64,000 bases of DNA from contig JAGMWG010000007.1 of the NCBI GenBank assembly GCA_020744225.1, positions 1,816,307-1,880,306 of the forward strand, read 5' to 3'. Below the pieces are notes generated by a model. The model was not told where the DNA came from and did not search any database. It was given only the letters and a program-made list of their open reading frames with translations. Of this stretch, positions 1 through 10,417 are shown piece by piece. A program made the position numbers and the translations under genes. Source of the stretch: Paraphoma chrysanthemicola. Taxonomy: Eukaryota > Ascomycota > Dothideomycetes > Pleosporales > Phaeosphaeriaceae. Position 1 is the first letter of the stretch, and every line of letters starts with the position of its first letter.

Positions 1-378
1 GTTAGAGCACGCACCAGCATTCCTCGTACAGCGAAGACATTGCTTTCTCTCAAGAGCGTTGGCGTCTTTGAAGAAAAGAGCGACAGAGCAGTAGCATGGA
101 CCTTCCTTGGTCTCGATGGTTCACTGACGACATTACACACGGAGCAAGAGCTCAGAGGGAAGGGCATCGCCAAAGCGGTAGCTGCAAGGATTATTCGAAA
201 GCACGCGCCTGGACTGGCAGTAGACGGCAACGGGGACGCATGGTCTCACGCAGACGTATATGTAGACAACGTGCAGAGTGCAGGGGTATGTAGGAGTCTG
301 GGAGGCAAGGCGCTTTGGAAGGACTATTGGGTGCGATTAGATCTCGATAAGGCGGGGTCGCTGGCAGGAGGTGCATGA
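1..378 (+). CDS. GNAT-family N-acetyltransferase, 3' end only
   Basis: The frame is open from base 1 and ends at the stop at 376-378, so the gene begins outside the window and only about 125 C-terminal residues are here. The part seen carries the acetyl-CoA-binding motif A of GNAT enzymes (ELRGKGIAKAVAARI, with the R-G-K-G loop), followed by the D-A-W-S-H-A-D-V-Y-V-D-N and S-L-G-G segments typical of the FR47-like subgroup of fungal acetyltransferases. Such proteins transfer acetyl from acetyl-CoA to an amine; the substrate cannot be told. The TTG at 40 is an internal codon, not a start. Family assignment is good, function open. Confidence 0.75.
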   Translation, partial: VRARTSIPRTAKTLLSLKSVGVFEEKSDRAVAWTFLGLDGSLTTLHTEQELRGKGIAKAVAARIIRKHAPGLAVDGNGDAWSHADVYVDNVQSAGVCRSLGGKALWKDYWVRLDLDKAGSLAGGA

Positions 379-730
379 ATCATTGTAATGAACCTGGTTT
401 CAAGTCAGCCTATGCACTAAAAAATAATGTATAGATGATGAGATGAAGTAGGGGTTGCTCATGAAAAAATTAGAGTTGTGTTGCGTTTGAATCCTCACCG
501 AAGATCTCAGGGTTAAAAATTTATAATCCTCGCATAGAGTGGCGTGGGGAAAAGCATGGGACTTACCAAAGAGAGGCTGTACACATATCGCAGTGGCATC
601 ACATGCGTGAAAGAGATGTGTCGTTCATCTGGTCGCATTGTCTTTGATCATCCTATGTGATTAAGGCACGGACGCGGTAGACAGCAGTCGTGCCGACACG
701 GGCCAAAGGGAGGCGCCGCATAGTCGATAC
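379..730. other. Intergenic, convergent 3' ends
   Basis: This holds the 3' flanks of the acetyltransferase gene (+) and of the P0 gene (-). I see no further coding frame, RNA gene or repeat in it. Confidence 0.6.
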
Positions 731-1784
731 TTAGTCGAACAGACCGAAGCCCATGTCGTCATCCTCGGACTCCTCCTTCTCTTCCTCCTTCTCTTCAGCC
801 TTGGCGGCCGGTGCGTCACCGCCAGTGGCAGCAGCACCAGCGGCTGGGCCAGCGGAGGCATACTTGTCAGGGTTGGCGATGCGGTCCTTGAGCTCGGCAA
901 TCTCCTCCCACTCATACTCGGTCTCGATGGCAACGGACAGGACCTTCTTGTACGAGTTGACGACAGAGTGCATGACGGAGGGCAGGGTCGGGAAGTTGGC
1001 AGCCAGGGAGATACTGGCGATGGTGGTGATGGCGGAGCTGAAGGCCTTGAGCAGCTGGGACTCCTCGATGTCCAGAACAGAGGCATCGAAGGTCTGGCCG
1101 TTGTCGTAGATCTGGTGAATACCCATGCCATAGGTGAAGGGCGAGATATTGAGCAAGTTGAGCAGGGTGGCCTCGGAAGCACCGACCTTGTTGCCAGCCT
1201 CGATGAGCTTCAGGTCGGCCGTGATTTCAATGGTACCACGAGCAATCTTGGTGGGGACACCGAGTGCTTGGAAGAAGGACGTCTTTCCGGGCTCCATACC
1301 ACTGCTATCATTAGCCTGCGTGTCTTGCGTGCGCATGGTACGAGCGCTCTTACGTGTTTCCAGCGGGGACAAAGACATCGAGGGGTGCAAGGGCACCGGC
1401 ACGAGCGGGCGCGGCGACACGGTTGGACAGGATCTTGTCGCGAGTCTCCTTGAGGTCGGCGTTGGTGAAGACGAAGCCGACGTTGCCTGGGAAGCTGTCA
1501 ATGGCGCGTGCACACACAGACTCGAGAGAAGAATACGCACCCTTGACGTGGGGAAGCAGGCGCTCGTACTCAGGCGAGTCGGCAATGAAGCCCTTCAGAG
1601 CACGGCGGACCATGGTGTTCTTGCCCATGAGGACGACACCCTCGCCGCGCAGCGACTGGCGGATCTCGTGCATCTGCTGCGACGAGACATTGTCGACGGT
1701 GACAATGAAGATGCTCTTGTACTCCTTGAGGAGCAATTCGAGCTTGTCGAAGTAAGCGGCCTTTGTTTCTTTCTTGCCCCCCAT
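731..1784 (-). CDS. RPP0: 60S acidic ribosomal protein P0 (uL10), three exons
   Basis: P0 is the base of the ribosomal stalk: it binds 25S rRNA and carries the P1/P2 dimers that recruit elongation factors. Exons on the minus strand are 1784-1541, 1486-1354 and 1301-731, giving 315 residues, the family's usual length. The N-terminus MGGKKETKAAYFDKL, the central VAAPARAGA and GMEPGKTSFFQALGVPTKI segments, and the acidic end SEDDDMGFGLFD (the factor-binding tail shared with P1/P2) are all present. Intron 1 (1487-1540, GTGCGT...CCCAG) is 54 bp with no stop, so unspliced reading would insert 18 foreign residues between HVKG and NVGFVFTN; splicing restores KGNVGFVFTN. Intron 2 (1302-1353, GTAAGA...AGCAG) has a GCTAATG branch site. 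Confidence 0.97.
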
Positions 1785-1984
1785 TGTGTTCGTGGTGACG
1801 CAAAGGGATGTTTAAGGACTTAGATGTGGGCGATGTTGTTGGTGGTTGGAGGAAGCCGCGACTGAAATTTGGAAAACTCAAGCTCCCCGTGGGCGCTAGT
1901 GCACAATCGGTAAGGCGGCCACTCGCATTTGGGTGCCTCGAAAACTGTTGCTGCTGTTGACCTCTCTGAGAAGTGCGCAGCAAC
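1785..1984. promoter_or_regulatory. Shared divergent promoter region, P0 / Trm82
   Basis: Only 200 bp separate the start codons of the divergently transcribed P0 (-) and Trm82 (+) genes, so both promoters and 5' leaders must lie here. Both serve translation, so co-regulation is plausible. I could not identify a specific factor site. Confidence 0.6.
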
Positions 1985-3668
1985 ATGAATTTTCCCTACC
2001 AGTGTCTTGTCTCCCGCAGAGACGTAAATGATCCAAGCAAATGGACGCTGTTTGGCGCAAGCGGCTCGCAGCTCGTGGCGCAAACCAGCACCGGCGCGTT
2101 GTCGGTCTGGTCGCAGAAAAATGAACAAGCAATCGTAAGTGCGAAGCATGGTTTGGAGTGTGCTTGCAGTCAGTCGAATATCTGTAGTGTGCTCTTCTGG
2201 TGCTAAGACCTCTGTAGGAACGCGAAGGCGATGAGACACAGGAACCCCTTGGTAAACGTGTCAAACTATCACCTTCGCAAGACCAGACATCCAACTTCTC
2301 GAGTCTTATTCTCTCAAGTAATGGCCAGTACCTGGTTGGCGTGACAGGCGAGGACAAATGTATACGCGTCTTCCAAGTGTCCGCTGAGGGCCTGTTCCAT
2401 CAGCTTAGCGAGCGGTATGACCATCAGAGTGCACGATGAGAAGATGCACTGACGGTAGCTTAGATGCATGACGAGACGGCCATCTTCCATCACTCTTGCT
2501 TCGGATGAATCTACTATACTGTGCGCTGACAAATTCGGAGACGTGTACGCTCTGCCACTCCTTCCATCACCAGACGATGAGCAGGCCGAGACTTCAGTAG
2601 CGAATGACGAACCTGAAGAGAAGGACTTTACGCCGTCTGCTACCGTGCTCACTGTCCATTCAGGACGGAATCGGAGAACGCTGGAGGAACAGCTGAAGCA
2701 AAAGGCCAAAGGGCCATTGAAGACCAAGGAAGTCATGACTTTCAGACACGATCTCTTGCTCGGACATGTCTCCATGCTGACGGATCTTGCGCACGCACAG
2801 GTTGAGGGTCGGAGCTATATTCTCACAGCAGACAGAGACGAGCATATCCGCATATCACGAGGTGTTCCGCAGGCTCACATCATTGAGGGTTTCTGCATGG
2901 GACACGAGGAGTTTGTCAGTCGACTGTGTTTGACGCCCTCTGGATTGCTGATCTCTGGCGGTGGAGACTCCTCGCTATTCGTGTGGGATTGGACGAGTCG
3001 GCGACTCATCGAGAGGCTGCCTCTTCGTGACACCGCTTCAGAGTACCTCAGAGCTCACAATGATGCCGACTCATCGCGGCTGGACGGCCAAGAGTTCAAG
3101 GTTGCAGTGTCTGGCATCTATAATGCTCCGGGAAACGACAGTGAAGTGCGTGCTTCTCTTCGACATGCGCGCACTTGCTAATGAAGATCAGACAACAAGG
3201 ATTTTTGTAGCATGCGAGGGCCTGCCGGCACTATTTGGCTTCGATGTAGGCGCAGCTGCAACGCGGGGGACCTCAATCCCGCTGCGCGGAAACGCACTTG
3301 CCGTCGCCTGTGTTCCCAACTCGCAAGGCTCGTACACTGCTGTTGTGTCGATAGACAACATACACAAGCCCGGCTCGACGACTGAACTCCGCAGCGATGG
3401 GGTAAGCAGTCGGGGAGTCACATTCATTGGTGAAGCTGACGCACTCTTACAGAATGCACCACGACTGCAGTACTTCTCGAAGCTGGATGATGGTAGTTGG
3501 CAAGAGGACTCCAGCCTAAACCAAGTGCTGGCAGACTTCGCCGAGCGAGGGCACGCGCTGGATGTCGAAGCCGGAAACGGCAGTGCAGCAGCGCCCGAGG
3601 GAAAGACGCTGCGAGACATTCTCTACAGCGTGGAGAAGCTGAGGAAGAGACCAGGGGCCGAGGACTAG
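1985..3668 (+). CDS. TRM82: tRNA (guanine-N7)-methyltransferase non-catalytic subunit Trm82, five exons
   Basis: Trm82 is the WD40 partner that stabilises Trm8, the enzyme making m7G46 in the variable loop of many tRNAs. Exons are 1985-2134, 2218-2414, 2464-3145, 3192-3401 and 3453-3668, coding 484 residues. The start MNFPYQCL, then SSTGAL-like N-terminal blade, LVGVTGEDKCIRVF, ILCADKFGDVYALPL, HVSMLTDL, YILTADRDEHIRISRG and HEEFVSRLC are hallmark Trm82 blade sequences. Introns: 2135-2217, 2415-2463, 3146-3191 and 3402-3452, all GT-AG, with CTRAC-like branch sites. The last is 51 bp and has no stop, so it would be easily missed; the acceptor at 3191 (CAG) was preferred to the AAG at 3186 because it sits a proper distance from the GCTAAT branch and restores the conserved VACEGLPALF strand. 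The ATG was preferred to an upstream in-frame GTG at 1973. Confidence 0.93.
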
Positions 3669-4047
3669 ACGGTCGTCGGCATTGTCGATACAAGTGTACA
3701 TAGCTATCCCGAGCGCGCATGCATCGGGATCGGAATGGAGTCCTTGCCAACCACGGCTAGCTGCACCGTTTAGCCGTTGATTGCCGCACGGTATGGAAGT
3801 TTTTGGTCATGGTCGTCACTGCATCAGATGCGCCGATTGAAGTCAGGCACGGGGATCAAAATGCCGCCACCGCTGCTGCGCCCACTCGCACGCCTCTGCA
3901 GTACGTGGGCCGCCCACCTGCTCCCCGATTGACCGTCGTCCTCTAAATCGTCCAGCTGGACCGCGTTGCGCCCGAGTCGTGCCGTCGTGTCCCTTGCCCA
4001 CCACCCCGCGAAACCACGCACTCGACGCATTGCCTGCTCGCCGCGCC

Positions 4048-5244
4048 ATGTCCGAGTTTGCAGCATACACGGCCAACGGCAGCAAGAGTGCTGCAGCACA
4101 CGGCGCCGCCGCCAATGGCTCGCACATGGCCTGGGGCGCCACGGACAACCCGGCCGCCTTCGACTTCCGCTCTGACGTGCACACGACGCCGACGGCGGCC
4201 ATGCTGCGCGCCATCCAGCAGTGCTCCCTGCTCGACGACGTGACCATGGAGGACCCCACCACGCTGGCCCTCGAGCGCTTCGTCGCCGAGCTGGCGGGCA
4301 AGGACGACGCGCTGCTGGTGCTCTCGGGCACCATGGGCAACCAGGTCGCTCTGCGCACACACCTGACCGCCCCGCCCCAGGCCGTGCTCTGCGACCGCCG
4401 CGGGCACATCATCAACTACGAGGCCGGCGGCGTCGCCAGCCTGAGCCAGGCCATGATGCAGCCCATCGACGCCGCCAATGGCACCTACATTACCCTCGAC
4501 GAGGTCCAGCGCTACGCCGTCGTTTCCGACGACGTCCACGCCTGCCCCACCCGCGTCATCTCCCTCGAGAACACGCTCAATGGTGCCATTATGCCCCTTG
4601 CTGAGGTGCGTCGCATCTCGGCCTGGGCGCGCCAACAAGGCATCATCATGCATCTAGACGGTGCCCGGCTGTGGGAAGCCGTCGCTGCGGGTGCCGGAAC
4701 GCTCAAGGACTTCTGCGCCGAGTTTGACAGCATCAGCCTGTGCTTCAGCAAGGGCTTGGGCGCGCCAATAGGTAGCATCATTGTTGGGAACAAGGCCTTT
4801 ATCAAGCGCAGCCGCTGGATACGCAAGTCCATCGGCGGTGGCCTCAGGCAGGCCGGCGTGGTCGCTGCTCCCGCGCGAGTCGCCGTCGAAGAAACATTCC
4901 TTGGCGGGAAGCTTGCGCAGTCTCACGAGAACGCAAAGAAGATCCAAAAGATTTGGACAGACCTAGGGGGCAAGCTGCAGTATCCTGTAGACACGAACAT
5001 GGTGTGGCTCGATCTTGAAGCCCACGGTGTGGACCTGAACTACTTCATTGAACTCGCAGAAAAGTACGGTGTCCGAGTGCGCGCCGGCAGATTTGTGGTG
5101 CATTACCAGATTGGCCAAGAGGCAATCGAGCGCATACGAAAGGTCTTCACCGAAGTTTTGACGGGCGAAGAGTCGCGGGGCAAGAAGCGCGAGGCAGAGC
5201 ATGATCCAGAGGATTTGAAGATGAAGGGCAAGGGCGTAGAATGA
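4048..5244 (+). CDS. GLY1: Low-specificity L-threonine aldolase (PLP enzyme), 398 aa
   Basis: A single-exon PLP-dependent beta-eliminating lyase that cleaves L-threonine or L-allo-threonine to glycine and acetaldehyde, a cytosolic route to glycine. Visible family features: FRSDVHTTPT at about 40-49 (substrate loop), SGTMGNQVAL near 93-102 (PLP phosphate contacts), the cofactor-ring region with HLDGAR at 202-207 (Asp204 pairs with the pyridine nitrogen), and CFSKGLGAPIGS at 232-243 with Lys235 as the Schiff-base lysine. Length fits the family. The first ATG is at 4048; the in-frame GTG at 3979 is not needed. The C-terminal 30 residues are lysine- and glutamate-rich and not part of the fold. 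The first half of the gene is markedly more GC-rich than the second, with C or G at most third positions. Confidence 0.93.
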   Translation: MSEFAAYTANGSKSAAAHGAAANGSHMAWGATDNPAAFDFRSDVHTTPTAAMLRAIQQCSLLDDVTMEDPTTLALERFVAELAGKDDALLVLSGTMGNQVALRTHLTAPPQAVLCDRRGHIINYEAGGVASLSQAMMQPIDAANGTYITLDEVQRYAVVSDDVHACPTRVISLENTLNGAIMPLAEVRRISAWARQQGIIMHLDGARLWEAVAAGAGTLKDFCAEFDSISLCFSKGLGAPIGSIIVGNKAFIKRSRWIRKSIGGGLRQAGVVAAPARVAVEETFLGGKLAQSHENAKKIQKIWTDLGGKLQYPVDTNMVWLDLEAHGVDLNYFIELAEKYGVRVRAGRFVVHYQIGQEAIERIRKVFTEVLTGEESRGKKREAEHDPEDLKMKGKGVE

Positions 5245-5680
5245 AATACAGTACATCCAATGACAGCATTTGACTGCTTTTTCTTGAGCAACTCCAACCG
5301 CAACGTGCGCTGCGGACCGTTTCCAGCATTCGGGACGATCGGAATACAAGCTTTTCCAAGCCGTGCTAATTACGTGATGGAGTGCCGGATTCGCACCAAA
5401 GCTTCTAACAAATACCGTCATCGATAGCAGTCCCCCAGGATAGAGGCTCAATGTCACAGGATGAGGCTCTCTTGGAATGCAGCAGGCGCGCGGCCACACC
5501 TGCTGCCCTGACTTTAGTGCCTTACCCCAGTCTTGGATCTGAAATATTCACGCCGGCGCGCGTCATCGGCCAAACTCTGCGCACAACTTCTCCGGTACTT
5601 AGCTTCAGCGCTCGACCTACCTTCAAACAAACCTCTAAATCTGCTCAATTAGTCGTCTGTTCCCTTACTCCAGGACCACT
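5245..5680. other. Intergenic, threonine aldolase to amidotransferase
   Basis: This contains the 3' flank of the aldolase gene and the promoter and leader of the next gene, with pyrimidine-rich tracts close to its start. No additional gene or repeat is visible. Confidence 0.5.
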
Positions 5681-6648
5681 ATGGTACCTCCCGCAGCTCG
5701 CACGGTCGTCTCCGACCACCCAGACAAGGTGCGCATGCTTGTCCTTGAGACCGATGAGCCGCACCCAGACACGCAGAAAGAGAGGGGATCTTTTGGTGAT
5801 ATACTCAATGAGCTGCTAAGAAATGCTGGTGAGGCACATTCGCCGGCGCTCGGGATAGAGACTGCTATGCAGTACATTGTTGAGCCAGAGGGAGGTCAAA
5901 TACCTATAAAAGAAGAAATCACCGACGACATACACGCAGTAAGAACGTTCGCAGTCTTATTTGCAATGGCCAATCTACTTATACACCCACAACAGATTTT
6001 AATCACTGGGAGTGAATGGGACGCGCACGGGGATGATGAGTGGATCCATAAACTCATGGACTTGATCAAATGTGTGCATGTTTGGAAACACAAACTTGTC
6101 CAAGACGCTTACTGTTCACAGATCTCTGGATGCACCGTCCCGACATCAGATTCACGGGCATCTGTTTTGGTCACCAGATTCTCTGCCGCACGCTTGGATC
6201 AGAAGTCGCTCCTGAAGCGAACGGGGAGTGGGAGCTTTCCCACTCGCCCATCATCCTGTCCGACGTTGGAAGAAGACTGTTTGATTTGCCCGAATCCGAA
6301 GACCGGATTCATTTGCATCAAATGCACCTTGACCATGTCGTATATCCTCCGTCAACTACCACCACCGACCTCTTGCCAGCAGGGACGAAAGTGCATGTGT
6401 GGGGATCCAGCGAGCACACGGGTGTGCAAGGCGTGTACATTCAGAAGAGGCTCTTCTCTACACAAGGGCATATGGAGTTCAACGAAGTCATGGTGAGGAG
6501 ACAATTGGAGTTGCGGGTCAAGGCCGGGAGCTTGTCTTCAGCCGATGCAGACGAGGCCAGCGAAAAAGCAGACTGGATGCACGATGGCCAGACGGTTGCA
6601 AAGGCAGTTATACGGTTCTTTCATGGTGATGATGACGACATTGAGTAA
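5681..6648 (+). CDS. Class-I glutamine amidotransferase-like protein, three exons
   Basis: Exons 5681-5938, 5996-6071 and 6122-6648 encode 286 residues of a stand-alone GATase1 domain, like the uncharacterised fungal family that includes yeast YLR126C. The nucleophile elbow GICFGHQ (Cys at about 126) is intact, preceded by the ILITGSEWDAHGDDEWI strand-turn and followed by LHQMHLD and QGHMEFNE; the last carries the His and Glu of the triad, although the usual GHPEF has Met for Pro. Intron 1 (5939-5995, GTAAGA...AACAG) is 57 bp without a stop; skipping it restores DDIHAILITGS. Intron 2 (6072-6121, GTGTGC...TCACAG) changes frame and gives KYLWMHRPDIRFTGICFGHQ. There is no synthetase domain attached, so the acceptor is unknown; the enzyme may be a glutaminase or gamma-glutamyl peptidase. 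Confidence 0.85.
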
Positions 6649-7469
6649 CTATGGTTGTCAATGGCCAATGAGCATGTTGTGTTTGATTATCAGTGGCGTT
6701 TTGGAAAGGTTGTAAACATCTTGCGCAAAGTCAAATTGTTTGCAGCTTGATTTATATCTCCTGAATAATTTCAATGTCAAAATAGTGCGCCCCACGCAGA
6801 GACACCATTCAAGGCACTTCTCACGTTGGACATAGTGTGTAATAAACCGAAGAGAAGAAACAACCACTTGAGGTGATATCCTCAGTGAAGTACTTCTCCC
6901 TAGTAATGTTTGATGCGTCGAATAACTTTTGTGAGCGCCGGGGTACATTCGTTTGTCCGTGCTGCGGGTTTCGGCATCTTGGCTAGCGACGGCAGCCGGG
7001 AATAAGGCTTATCTCAAACGCGACGCCGTTTCCTGGCCCACTGCAACACCCATCATATGCCTCTCCTGATTGCGCGACACGTCTCTCACATCATGCTCGA
7101 GACAACGACGCAATGTCAAAGGCAGAATTAGGAGCCCGCTCTATCTTTGCAAACGAGGTTTGCGACCGGCTTCGCGAGGATGAGCAAAGTTTCCAGGGCA
7201 GATTCGATGATGAACGGGTGACCCGCCGTCACTCTCGACTAGAGCAATGATGCGCATCGACTCGAGGTTACTGGGTCCGGCGCTAAGCATGCAGCTCGAC
7301 AAGCTACACATAAAGTGTCGATACCCCATTCTGTCCACGAGGCTTGCGACCATCTTCACAACATCAGGCTTCAGCCAACGCGTCTATTATCTCAGCCAAC
7401 CACTGCACTATACTGATCAGCACGCGCATCACTTGACCAACATATCGCTACACCCACCCAAAATCTTTC
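6649..7469. other. Intergenic, 0.8 kb
   Basis: This is the 3' flank of the amidotransferase-like gene and the promoter of the MFS gene. Short frames here have no family features. No repeat or RNA gene is visible. Confidence 0.5.
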
Positions 7470-9191
7470 ATGAACGTAATCGAGACTAGTTCAGATACCT
7501 CGATCTCAGATGCTGTTGTGCTCGCGGATGCCTGCTCTACTGCAGACGTTGAGAAAAATGACCGGCCTGAGACTTTACAACGCCAGGTGTCTGGACCTCC
7601 TTATTCCATCTACAGCAAAGGAATGAAGGTCTGGATCATATTCCTAGTCTCGGTATCCGCTCTGATATCACCATTTGGAGGAACCACTTTCCTTCCAGCT
7701 TTGAACGTTCTCTCCGATGTTCTTCACATCTCGTCGGCTCAAGTGAACATCTCCATTACGACATACATGGTCAGTTCAAGCTCTGCCCTACCAGTACGAA
7801 TTCAAAGCACCCCTGACCCTACCAGATCGCCCAAGCCATCGCTCCTGCGGTCATTGGTGCCATGTCTGACAACAGTGGCCGACGTTTTTCTTTCATCGTC
7901 TGTTTTGTCATTTTCATTGCTGCCAACATTGGGCTTGCTTTGCAAACCAACTACGCTGCACTCTTACTCCTGCGCATGGTCCAGGCTGCGGGCTGTTCGG
8001 CCGCCATTGCCCTCACCTTTGCGGTGGTTGCGGATATCGCGACTTCGGCCGAACGAGGTAAATACATGGGTTTTGCTGGTGCAGGCATTCTGATGGGTAA
8101 GAAATATGCCAACACTCATTTGCACGTGGAGGCTGATTTTGTGTCGACGAAAAGGTCCAGCCTTTGGTCCAACTATCGGCGGTGTGTTAGCCCAATACCT
8201 TGGCTGGAGATCAATATTTTGGTTCCTGGCAATCTTTGCCGGCGTACTCCTTGTGCTATTTGTATTCTTGTTCCCAGAAACCTGCCGCAAAGTGGTTGGG
8301 AATGGATCAATACCTGCAAAGGGCATAAATCAGTCTGTCATCAGTTGGTGGCAGCAACGTAGGCTCGCCAAACAAGGGCCATCCGACAATTCTGATGAAA
8401 CGACCGAGCCAGAGAAACGTAGGATGGCACTCCCAAACCCTATGGCTACTTTCAAGATTATTGCAGAGAAGGAGTCAGGCATCGTGCTCTTGTACAACGG
8501 ATTCTTCTTCACTGGGATGATGGTCACTGTTTCTGCTATTCCGACGCTGTTTCGCAATGCATACAGTCTGAACGAACTCGATATCGGTCTCTGCTACATC
8601 GCGAATGGTATGGGCTCGCTGCTTTCATCCTTGACCATGGGCTATATTGTTGATTGGAACTTCCGACGGCATGCGAAAGCGATGGGTATGACGATCACCA
8701 AAGGAAAGCAGCAGGATCTGAGTAATTTTCCGATTGAGCGTGTGCGACTACAAATTGTTCTTCCGGGCCACATCCTGGGCATCATCGGCATCATTGCCTT
8801 TGGATGGGCGGTCAAGTTCGGGACACATCTGGCCGGCCCGGAAATCGCACTATTTGTGCTTGGATTTGGATTTTCCACAGCATTCAACAGCACCAACAAC
8901 CTTCTCATTGACTTCCATCGCGACCAGCCGGCTGCCGCAACAGCGGCCATCAATTTTGTTCGATGCCTGATGAGCGCCGGAGGCTCGGCTGCAATTATCC
9001 CAATGTGCGAGGCAATGAATCCAGGATGGGCTTTCACGTTGCTCGGGCTTATTTATGTTCTATTGATTGGCGTAGTACTCTGGGTAATGCGAGATGGCAT
9101 GAATTGGAGACAGGAGCTGGCTGAAAGGAAGCGGTCAAAAGTAGAAGAGCAGAGACGGGACACGAGCGAAACAGATATGCAGCAGCGCTAA
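7470..9191 (+). CDS. MFS transporter, DHA1 (drug:H+ antiporter) type, three exons
   Basis: Exons 7470-7769, 7826-8096 and 8155-9191 encode 535 residues, a normal DHA1 length with about 12 membrane spans. A hydrophilic N-terminus of about 50 residues leads to the first span (VWIIFLVSVSALISPFGG). Motif A of the major facilitator superfamily is clear just after the first splice (GAMSDNSGRRF). Motif C-like glycines follow in the fifth span (GPAFGPTIGGVLAQYLGWR, restored across intron 2). Introns 7770-7825 (GTCAGT...ACCAG) and 8097-8154 (GTAAGA...AAAAG, CTGAT branch) are typical. Relatives include the Qdr/Aqr/Dtr exporters, which expel drugs, polyamines or organic acids by proton antiport in the plasma membrane. 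The substrate cannot be read from sequence. It is convergent with the ABM gene, 411 bp apart. Confidence 0.88.
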
Positions 9192-9602
9192 ATGTAACAT
9201 CAATTGGGAATTACACATTCGGAAGCGGATCAAGCCTATTCAAGCCTGTCTAACCCAGACTCCTTTGTAATTACCGGTCTTGCGCAGTCAGATTCCACCA
9301 ATTCTAAAGTTTTGCCGATTGCCGTGTGTTACTTGAGGCACAACATACTCAATCGCGCGCTTTTGCTATTCAGCCGGCTGTCTGTTATTATGAACTCCTA
9401 GAGACCTTCGCGCCTCTCCATAAGTGTAGCATAACGCTAAGAGATTACTGTACACCTCGAATGGACTACAGAAAGAAATGCTTAGCAGTAAGTGAATAAA
9501 CTTGGCTTAAGAAATTTGAGAGTATGTAGTGACTCTTGAGGGCAACACTGTACGGAGTGTATGGTCGAATATATTTGGCCTACGTTATACAATTTTCTCA
9601 TC
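9192..9602. other. Intergenic, convergent 3' flanks
   Basis: This lies between the stop of the MFS gene (+) and the stop of the ABM gene (-). It is moderately AT-rich and I see no gene, repeat or RNA in it. Confidence 0.5.
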
Positions 9603-10417
9603 CTATTCACCACTCTCAAAGCCTCTAAGCAGCAATCCCGTTCTGATATGCTTCTGGTTCTTTATATTCTCCTGTATGGCTTTGCTTGGCTGCTAAACGC
9701 TTAGTAAGAGGTTGATATTTGATTCAGACAAAACTCACCACGTGCACGTCCCACAAGTACTTCTCATCTTTATACCTTTCAAGACTATACAAGACATCAT
9801 CGTCTTCGGGGTCGGCTAGAAACCAGTAAGTATATGTGCCCCCTTCTTCTTCCGTCGCCACAGAAGCGGCTACATTCTTCCAACGTTCGATGCCTTCAAT
9901 GCGTGTACCGGGAGCATATTGTATTCGGGCCATTGCTGCATGGGTCCCGGTTTTGGAATGAGGATCATTGGGACGCAGCGCAAAGCCAGCGACGGGCTCC
10001 AGGTGTTGCTCTCGTTGAGGCTCGCGCAGAAGGTTCCTCGTGGTGCATGTTTCATCGAGCTTGGATTTAGCCTCGCTACCAACGTAGCTGCTATATTCCT
10101 GACGAGACTTGAAGCTACAAGTACTTAGAAGAGTAGTACAATTCCGAAAAGCACTCAACTGACCAGAACACCAGGATTACCGAGGTTGTGTGAGGCTTCT
10201 TCTCCCTCAGTAAATAGAAGCAAGATATTGTACTTCTATACTCGCTCACATATCGTTTAACTGAATCAAGGGCATCGACAAGCTAAAGCTGTCAACTCTG
10301 AACCAAGGCCTGTCTCATTGATGTGGCTACAAAACGCACCTCGCTCATTTTTCCATCGCGCGGAGCCAGATGCCAGAAAACTACCACAGGCTTTTGACCT
10401 ATGCTGGACGCCACCAT
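9603..10417 (-). CDS. Two-domain ABM-fold (antibiotic biosynthesis monooxygenase-like) protein, four exons
   Basis: Reconstructed exons on the minus strand are 10417-10340, 10282-10164, 10114-9739 and 9689-9603, giving 219 residues. The protein holds two dimeric alpha-beta-barrel (ABM-like) repeats: residues about 8-100 (VVVFWHLAPRDGKMSE, then ALDSVKRYVSEY, then VILVFCFKSRQEYSSYV) and about 110-215 (ARIQYAPGTRIEGIERWKNV, GTYTYWFLADPEDDD, YKDEKYLWDVHV). Introns are 10283-10339 (GTGCGT...TTTAG), 10115-10163 (GTCAGT...TTGTAG) and 9690-9738 (GTGAGT...AGCAG with CTAAG branch). The last exon adds PSKAIQENIKNQKHIRTGL, a conserved end in fungal members as I remember the family. No single frame is long, so the gene is easy to miss. 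Members are cofactor-less oxygenases or orphan proteins near metabolic genes; the role here is unknown. Confidence 0.75.

Noticed and set aside
661..1182. Long minus-strand frame overlapping P0
   Set aside because: Proline/serine-rich shadow of the P0 coding sequence in another frame.
1350..1784. P0 first frame as one exon of 144 residues
   Set aside because: It contains 18 residues absent from P0 proteins, exactly bounded by GTGCGT and CCCAG with a branch site, so it is an intron.
3824..4653. Minus-strand frames opposite the threonine aldolase
   Set aside because: Shadows produced by the GC-rich third positions of the aldolase gene; no family features.
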